Shown: in pieces, positions 57,514 to 64,000 of the stretch | Layout of the letters: every line of letters begins with the position of its first letter | Position numbering within the stretch: the stretch's first letter is position 1 | Origin: Hormiphora californensis | Taxonomy: Eukaryota; Ctenophora; Tentaculata; Cydippida; Pleurobrachiidae | Direction: 5' to 3' | DNA length: 64,000 bases | Assembly: GCA_020137815.1 (NCBI GenBank) | Contig: CM035358.1 | Coordinates: forward strand, 2,642,821-2,706,820 | The notes under the pieces: generated by a model | Seen by the model: only the letters and a program-made list of their open reading frames with translations | Told to the model about the DNA's origin: nothing | The model's database searches: none | Program-made: the position numbers and the translations under genes

Positions 57514-59315
57514 TTACAAAATATTCTGCTGAACAGGCCACAACTTTTCCAACATTCCAAGGGTCTGTTTCTGAATCCAATCTATAGAATGTGCGACTGA
57601 ATAAGCATCACCCACGGACCGAGCAATAGTGACAGCAACGGGAGTCTCCTCTACGGCCAGCATTCCCCTTACCTCCCCCATCATTGTTAGAACCTCACTC
57701 TCACTAGAAACATGTTCAGGAAGATCTGTTTGTTGGGCCGCGTAATATAATCCTCCTAGTTCAATAATTTCCTCATCCTTAGCAACACAATCCCTTGCCT
57801 CCGCTAACTCTGGATCGGTTTTACACATTCGTTTGAGTTCTTTAAGTTGCTTCCGTCTCCGCTCTGCTTGTTCTTCGGATGTTTTGCCGTCAGGGTGAAA
57901 AGCGAAGAGAGTCTTTAGTTTGGTGAAGTGAGGACCAAGCACAGATCGGAAGGGGTTCTGGGTGGAAAAGAAGTCTAGATCGATGTCAAGGATCCATGGT
58001 GAGGTTAAACTTGGAATTGGGTATCCGGATGGTATAACAGTCAACTCGAACTCTCTGGGGAATAAAATATTAGTAGTTAGTAGTCTAGCCTTCAGGGTAC
58101 ACATAAATATCAACACAAGGGGGGGGGGGGTCCAGCCCTAAAAAAAGCTAAGCTAACGGCCAAGATCAGGGTACCTTTAGCTTTTTTTAGCTTTTTTTAG
58201 CTTTTTTAGCTTTTTTTAGCCTTTTTTAGCTTTTTTTAGCTTTTTTAGCTTTCTTTAGCTTTTTTTAGCTTTTTTAAGGCTAAAAAAGCTAAAAAAAGCT
58301 AAAAAAAGCTAAAATTGAGTTTTTAGTGGATTCATATAGGTTCGAATTCCGCTGACGCCAAATTTTTTAAACTTTTATTATAAAGTTTTATAACGTTTTT
58401 TGAACTTTTTTAAAACTATTTTTATCAAATTTGAATAATATTTTTATCGAAAAAATGTCTCCAGAAAATGGCAGTAGGGGTGGATACAGAAATTGCTATG
58501 TATGGACATAAACGGTAGATTATGGTAAAAAATGTGCAGGAAATGAACAAATGCAGTCAATAGACGTCCGGAAGGATGAAAATTTAATGGAAAAGTGTCA
58601 AGATGAATGCTGAAAAAACATAAAAAGTAGGGCTAAAAAAAGCTAAAAAAAGCTAAAAAAAGCTAAAATAAAAAACGCTATCGACCAAAATCAGGGTACC
58701 TTTAGCTTTTTTTAGGGCTGGACCCCCCCCCCCCCCCCACACAATTTAAATTTGCAAATGGAATCCAATCATCTTATGTTAAATGACTAACCTAGTTTCG
58801 TACAGATTACTACCAAAAGAGTCCGGATCGGAAACATAATATTCCAAGTCACTGTTCACTCTTAACCTCCCTCTCTCACTTCCTATTCTTATCCTCTGCG
58901 TGCCCAGGGGGATCTGGTCTGACCAATGAGGTTTAACCCACACAACCCGTGATATGTGACCCATGTAGACAGCGGGAAGAATCCAATCTGATATCGACAA
59001 CTCTTCAAGAAGTGTTGACCGGTCTGAAAACTGAGAGAAAATTTGTTCTAAATTTGCACATTGATTAGCACTGATTCCTGTCAAAACCTGTCCAAAAAAT
59101 AAAGTTGAACTCTAATTTGTGGGGGTGTAAGGGCACAATACCTGTTCAATTGGGAGGTCAGCAGGTGGAGCAAGATCAGGATGAGAGTCGTAATGAACAA
59201 GAGTTAGACCGTTGAAGGGAATTTTCTTTCTTGCAATAAGTTTGTAAATAAAATCGAGTGCCCTGTTATGGTCGTCCACTATTTCCATTGGAATAGCTGG
59301 TTGTACAGCCGCCAT
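57514..59315 (-). CDS. UPF0489 family protein (C5orf22 homologue)
   Basis: A conserved eukaryotic protein of unknown biochemical role. Three exons, 59315-59142, 59087-58792 and 58054-57514, join in phases 0 and 2 to give about 336 aa; the human protein is about 440. Family landmarks are VDDHNRALDFIYKLIARKK and LVHYDSHPDL in exon 1, SISDWILPAVYMGHISRVVW in exon 2, and WILDIDLDFFSTQNPFRSV, LPEHVSSESEV and VAVTIARSVGDAY in exon 3. The His/Asp clusters (HYDSHPDL, DIDLDFFS) are the best conserved parts and resemble metal-ligand sets of arginase/deacetylase-like folds; that is inference. The poorly conserved central insert of the vertebrate protein is absent. The stop lies 126 bp before the start of the SPICE1-like gene on the same strand. 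Intron 2 holds a TIR element. Confidence 0.9.
58119..58738. mobile_element. TIR element built of AGCTTTTTTT repeats, in UPF0489 intron 2
   Basis: The ends are a G-run then GTCCAGCCCTAAAAAAAGCT, and its complement followed by a C-run, flanked by ACACAA (58113-58118 and 58739-58744). The left interior has about nine (AGCTTTTTT)n units that reverse into (AAAAAAGCT)n at about 58275, so it can form a hairpin. Confidence 0.75.
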
Positions 59316-59359
59316 GTCAGTCTGGTGGGAATTTCACTACTTAATATATTAATTTTTTT

Positions 59360-59469
59360 AAGTGGTTCGTAGACTGAAAATCCGGCTGTATAAGTACTCC
59401 GGTTGGTCGATGTGAGAGCCAATCAGGAGCCAGCAGCACAGGCCAGGATTTTCAGTCTACGAACCACTT
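59360..59469. repeat. Short inverted repeat (MITE-like) upstream of UPF0489
   Basis: AGTGGTTCGTAGACTGAAAA and its complement enclose about 55 bp. It begins 45 bp upstream of the UPF0489 start codon, so it lies in the promoter region. Confidence 0.75.
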
Positions 59470-59929
59470 CAACTTCATCATCAAGTCATACTTCCATCGT
59501 ATGCCCGTTTGAGCTCTTAGTTCCCTCCCGCTAGCTTGGTCAGGGCGTTTGTCACCAAGCTGTTGGGGAGCGGAAACGGTCCCTGACCGATGCTCTTTCA
59601 AGCTGAATCTAAAGGAATCAATGTCACAGTTCACCTCACATGTGTTTAACCCTGTCACGCCCGTGCTTTTTAAATTACCATAACTCCGGATCCAGATAAG
59701 ATAGAGACTTCATCCCGGCTGCGTTGACAAGCTTTTCTTAATACCTTTACACCACAACCGGGATGAAGCCTCTAATGTCCATTTTTTTTCAACTGTTCAC
59801 CCCCCAAAGTCGTGCGCGGAATTGTTTTGCGCGTTTATCACATGTTAACGTGTAGCGCGCGCAGCGTAAATTTAAATATCGCACGCGCACGAGTTGAGGG
59901 GTGAACAGTTGAATAAAAATGGACTTTAG

Positions 59930-60440
59930 CTTATCAGGAACCGGGAGAAGTATGGCGGCGCATTGACGCAAAATCAAAAAAAATAAAAACATGGAGGCGA
60001 GACACTGTGTTGAGACGCGCACCATTGCGACGCGCATTGCGACGCGCATTTTGGCTTTGCGACGCGCATTTAAGCATTGCGATGCGCGTCGCAAAGCCAA
60101 AATGCGTGTCGCAATGCGCGTCGCAATGGTGCGCGTCTCAACACAGTGTCTCGCCTCCATGAAAAAAATAAAAAAACGTGTTTCAAAAAACATGTTTTTA
60201 AAAAAACATGTTTTCGAAAATTTTGATTTTGCGTCAATGCGCCACGTAAGCCGGCTCAATGACGCAAAATCATGTTTTCGAAAATTTTTATTTTGCGTCA
60301 ATGCGCCACGTGGCCGGCGCATTGACGCAAAATCAAAATTTTCGGAAAAAAAACATGTTTTCGAAAATGTTGATTTTGCGTCATTGAGCCGGCGACGTGG
60401 CGCATTGACGCAAAATCAAAATTTTCGAAAAATGAAAATG
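59930..60440. repeat. Foldback element with GACGCGCAT and GACGCAAAATCAAAA repeats
   Basis: Positions 59989-60162 form a near-perfect hairpin (arms starting CATGGAGGCGAGACACTG). To its right, GCATTGACGCAAAATC and its complement alternate at least five times. Outer copies at 59958 and 60400 bracket the set. Frames across it on both strands are mirror images. Confidence 0.75.
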
Positions 60441-61370
60441 AAAATGAACTTCAATATTTATATTTGAGTCATATAAGTGACTCGTCCCGCTCTCACACTA
60501 CAGACATATACAAATAAGTCATATATATCCTACAAGGCTGAGAGGCTTAGAGCTTCAGCAGTTACCTAAAGCGGGCTTGCGACTGAGATGGACAGTAGGC
60601 ACGGAAACAATGATCTAATAACTATCTGGATAGAAAACAATGGGTAGATTTAACAGTAAAAATAACTAACTAAGTTAATTAATTATTAAGTTAGAAATAG
60701 TTTAATAAGTTAACTAACTATAACTTGCTCCTCACATTCACACACACATGTCACACACACATGTCACACACACACATACACACACGTCACACACACACAC
60801 ACATACCAAAATCAACGCCTACACACGCCACACACATACAAACACTGTCAAGATTAGTCGGTATAATAAATTAATTAAAAAATTTTTTCACCACAAAAAG
60901 GATGTAAATTAAAACCTAATATTTACCCAAAAACGGTATTAAGTTATAAATAGCATATCGTTATCACATTATCACACAAGAGGTTTGAACATTGAGCATA
61001 TTAAGATTAGACAATCCATTACATTTACACAGGTTGCATTTTTCATCACCACTTTCAAATGTTCATTGTTCTTATTGGGTACGCTGCGTTAGCTGTGTTT
61101 TCATTCGTTTCGTTTGGCGTGCACGTCACACGATTCGTTTCTCCTGGCCCATACTCGGCCAATTCTCTTTACCCTCATCTCTACCCAACATCTCAAAAGC
61201 CAAGATTTTGTCTATTTAGATTTCACACACCAACGAACAAATATTCTCAAAAAACTTAACCTAACTCTGGTAAATAAATATGGTCACTCTCCTAACTCTG
61301 GATGGTGGAGGATAGGGATGATGGAGAGTGTTTAGGAATGTTGAAGTGATATAGGGACTAGGATGGATGT
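60441..61370. other. Intergenic, AT-rich, with a (CA)n tract
   Basis: CA-rich repeat at about 60736-60840. No gene. The right part may be the 3' region of the LINE that ends at 61776. Confidence 0.45.
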
Positions 61371-61375
61371 AGGGA

Positions 61376-61680
61376 GGGTAGGACTGATGAAGGAGGATAG
61401 GACTGATAAAGGAGGGCAGGGCTGAAAAAGACGGTAGGACTAATGAAGAAGGGAGGGTAGGACTGATGAAGGAGGGTAGGACTGTTGAAGGAGGTTAGGA
61501 CTGATGAAATGAAGGCGGGTAGGACTGATGATTGATGAAGGAGGGTAGGACTGATGAAGGAGGGAGGGAGGGTAGGACTGAAGAAGGAGGGCAGGACTGA
61601 TGAAGGAGGGTAGGACTGATGAGGGAGGGTAGGACTGATGAAGGAGGGGGTAGGACTGATGAAGGGGGTAGCCGGTAGCA
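61376..61680. repeat. Minisatellite (GGGTAGGACTGATGAAGGAG)n in the LINE 3' region
   Basis: About 14 imperfect units of 17-24 bp, within 400 bp of the LINE stop codon. It probably belongs to the element's 3' UTR. Confidence 0.8.
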
Positions 61681-61775
61681 CAGGATAATAGAGGGTGTTG
61701 ATGATGATGGATGTTGGAGGGCGGCAAGTGGATGGTGGGATAGGTCAGAGTTTCCAGGAGTAAAGAGGAAGGAAA

Positions 61776-64000
61776 TTAGTCGTAGGCAAGTTTGAACAGG
61801 TAGGTCTTTAGTGATTTTTTGAAAGTTACCACGGATTCACTGTTTCTGATGTACTTTGGCAGTTTGTTCCATAGTTTCGGTGCCGTGACACTGAAAGCTT
61901 TTTCAGTGACCTTGTACTTGGTATGACGTTCCTCTAATCTTGAAACATCTTCATCTACTCTGAGTCGCTTAGCTTTTGTTTGCCTCCTTTGGATCATTTC
62001 TGTCATATAGCTTGGGGATCTACCATTTAGGGCATTGTATATCATCAGACATGCTTTAAACTCGATACGATGTTTTACGGGAAGAAAGTGCGACTTCTTC
62101 CTTAGTTCTGTGACCCCTCTCCTGCTTCTTTGACCATGTATGAAGCGTGTGGCTGCATTTTGAAGTAATTGGAGTCGTTTAACGTCTGATTCTTTCGACC
62201 TTAGTAGTAGTGCGTTGCAGTAATCTATCCTCGAGTGTATCAAGGTGTTAACAAGGAGAGTCTTTTGGTGTTTGTTCAGCTTACTAGCTATCCTCCACAT
62301 GTTTGTCAGCTGAAGGTTGCCCATCTGAACTATCCGCGATACATGTTTGGTCATGTTGAGCTCTTTGTCGAACATAACTCCCAGGTTCTTTGCAACATCA
62401 GTAACTCCTATTTCTTCTTCTTCAGTTATAGGGACTGTTTCCGGTGCATCTGTTTTATCCCATCTGGTTCTTAGTATCATTACTTCGGTCTTGTCAGGAT
62501 TAAGCTTCAGGAGATTTTGAGCCATCCAGAGTCGTATATGGGCAACACATTTTTGTACCTGGCTCATTGCTGACTGTAGGTCCTGAGGCACGAATGAAAT
62601 GGAGAGTTGGGTATCATCAGCGTACATATGGATGTTAAGATTGTACAACTGAGCAATTTTCTCCAGGTCTCGGGTGTATAAAATGAAAAGGAGGGGCCCC
62701 AAAATACTCCCCTGAGGGACTCCTATTTTCATATCCACAGCTGCAGATTCGTTTGGTCCAATCTTTACTCTCGCTGTTCTTTCCTCTAGATAAGACTCGA
62801 TCCATTTCAACACCTTACCAGTGATGCCATAATCGTGTTTGAGTCGTTGGATTAGTCTGGGGTGGGAGATCGTGTCAAAGGCTGCAGATAAATCCAACAG
62901 CACTAAAATGACTTTCGTTTTCTTGTCCATTTGTATCAGGATATCGTTCACAATCTTAACAGTGGCGGTCTCACAGCTATGCGCTTCCCTGTACGCTGAC
63001 TGAACGGAGCTGAACAGTTTATTTGTCTCTATATGCTGTGTCAATTGCTGGGCAACACACTTTTCCAGTATCTTGGATATAAACGACAAGTTTGATATTG
63101 GCCTATAGCTGCTGAGTTCATCAGGGTCGAGGTCTTTGTTCTTGAAGGAGGGACGTATAACAGCTGATTTTAGGTTAGTTGGGACCACTCCATCAGACAT
63201 ACTGCGGTTGACAATCTTAGATATGATGGGCAAGAGTTCTGGTAGTGAACTGCCGACCATGGTTGATGGGATAGGGTCCAGCGGGCAGTGTTTCTTGTTC
63301 ATACTCCGGATGATAGATACTAGTTCAGTGTCAGAAACTGCCTTAAACTTTGAGAGATTAGGGCAGTTATGAGATGATGGTTGTTGTGGAATAGGTGGTA
63401 GCTCGGCTGAGTAAGCAGGGTCTTCTTTGATTTTCTCGTATATCTTATCAATCTTGGAGGTAAAATACTGCATCATCTTGTCTGGAAGCGTCTCCGGTTC
63501 ATCTGTGGTTGGTAGCTGCTTCGGAACTTTCTCTTTGCCAAGAAGATAGTTTAAGATCTGATATGTAGCAGCAGGGTTACCTTCAGCAGCTTCAAGGCGG
63601 TTTCGGAAGAACATCTTTCTGGCTCGAGTAAAAACAATCTTGGCTGCACGAATCTCAGTGATGAACTCCTTTTCTGCATCAAGTACTTTTTCATGGGGAA
63701 CGGATTTACCTTTGTTTTTTCTCTTCAGAGCTTGTTTTAACACTTTCTTGTACCTTCGTTCAGCTCTCCTTCTCCTTCGGAGGGCATCGTAACACTCCTG
63801 ATTAAACCATTGAGGTTTGTTTGAGAGTTTGATGTCCTTGTCTTCGATCGGTGCAAGTTCGTCGAGTATTTGTTCCAGTGTATTGTTGTATAGTTCAACA
63901 CATTCCTCCACGGTGTTCGGGAGTGGTTGTTTACAGAGTTTTGAACCAAGTATACGCTTCCTCAAAGTTTCAATCGAAATTTTCTTAAACGATCTCCCAG
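61776..64000 (-). mobile_element. CR1/L2-type LINE, reverse transcriptase frame running off the right edge
   Basis: An open frame of at least 729 codons ends at 61776. It carries SSYRPISNLSFISKILEK, VLLDLSAAFDTISH, IGVPQGSILGPLLFILY and MYADDTQ in canonical order. A Lys/Arg-rich linker upstream (ALRRRRRAERRYKKV) would connect to the endonuclease outside the window. The C-terminal part includes a conserved SRIDYCNALLL and LWNKLPKYIRNS. It shares layout, but only moderate identity, with the LINE at 40094-41983, so the two belong to different lineages. The frame is intact over the visible part. Confidence 0.92.

Overview
This is eukaryotic (animal) nuclear DNA. Every conserved gene is split by GT–AG introns. 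The recognisable genes are animal families: two-pore-domain K+ channels, a SPICE1-like centriole/spindle protein, an SLC22-type transporter, a Golgi carbohydrate sulfotransferase, a C5orf22/UPF0489 protein and F5/8-type lectins. The AT-rich background, intense (GA/CT)n microsatellites and varied DNA transposons suggest a marine invertebrate, but the sequence alone does not fix the phylum.

Layout. Four conserved genes lie head-to-tail on the minus strand. Read in their own direction they are UPF0489 (59315-57514), SPICE1-like (57388-16226), K2P channel A (11621-7212) and its tandem relative K2P channel B (742 to beyond the left edge). I built exon models by hand. In each, the splice phases close from start to stop codon, except for one single-base frameshift in K2P-A and the part of K2P-B outside the window.

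The SPICE1-like gene is about 41 kb with 17 exons, and its introns host other genes on the opposite strand. The sulfotransferase is in intron 3. Two F5/8-type lectin copies are in the 20.2-kb intron 6. The 12-TM transporter is in intron 12. Intron 6 is also the repeat sink: a 5-kb satellite made of two unrelated arrays, one with clear higher-order structure, a 5'-truncated LINE, mariner-, pogo- and Helentron-like elements, and foldback elements nested in one another.

Repeats. Many elements can be delimited exactly because terminal inverted repeats and target duplications are visible: hAT-like with 8-bp duplications at 21229-22417 and 28388-28818, a Mutator-like 83-bp element with a 9-bp duplication at 15398-15480, and TA-flanked mariner/pogo-like elements. 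One Helentron-like element (45912-46502) sits inside one arm of an inverted repeat whose other arm preserves the empty site. Two long near-perfect foldbacks lie inside introns. A second LINE reverse transcriptase (minus strand) runs off the right edge.

No prokaryotic system, CRISPR array or operon is present. The unusual content is the nested-gene architecture, the satellite structure, the Helentron-like family with its (GTCC)n tract, and an orphan 225-codon reading frame antisense inside a K2P intron.
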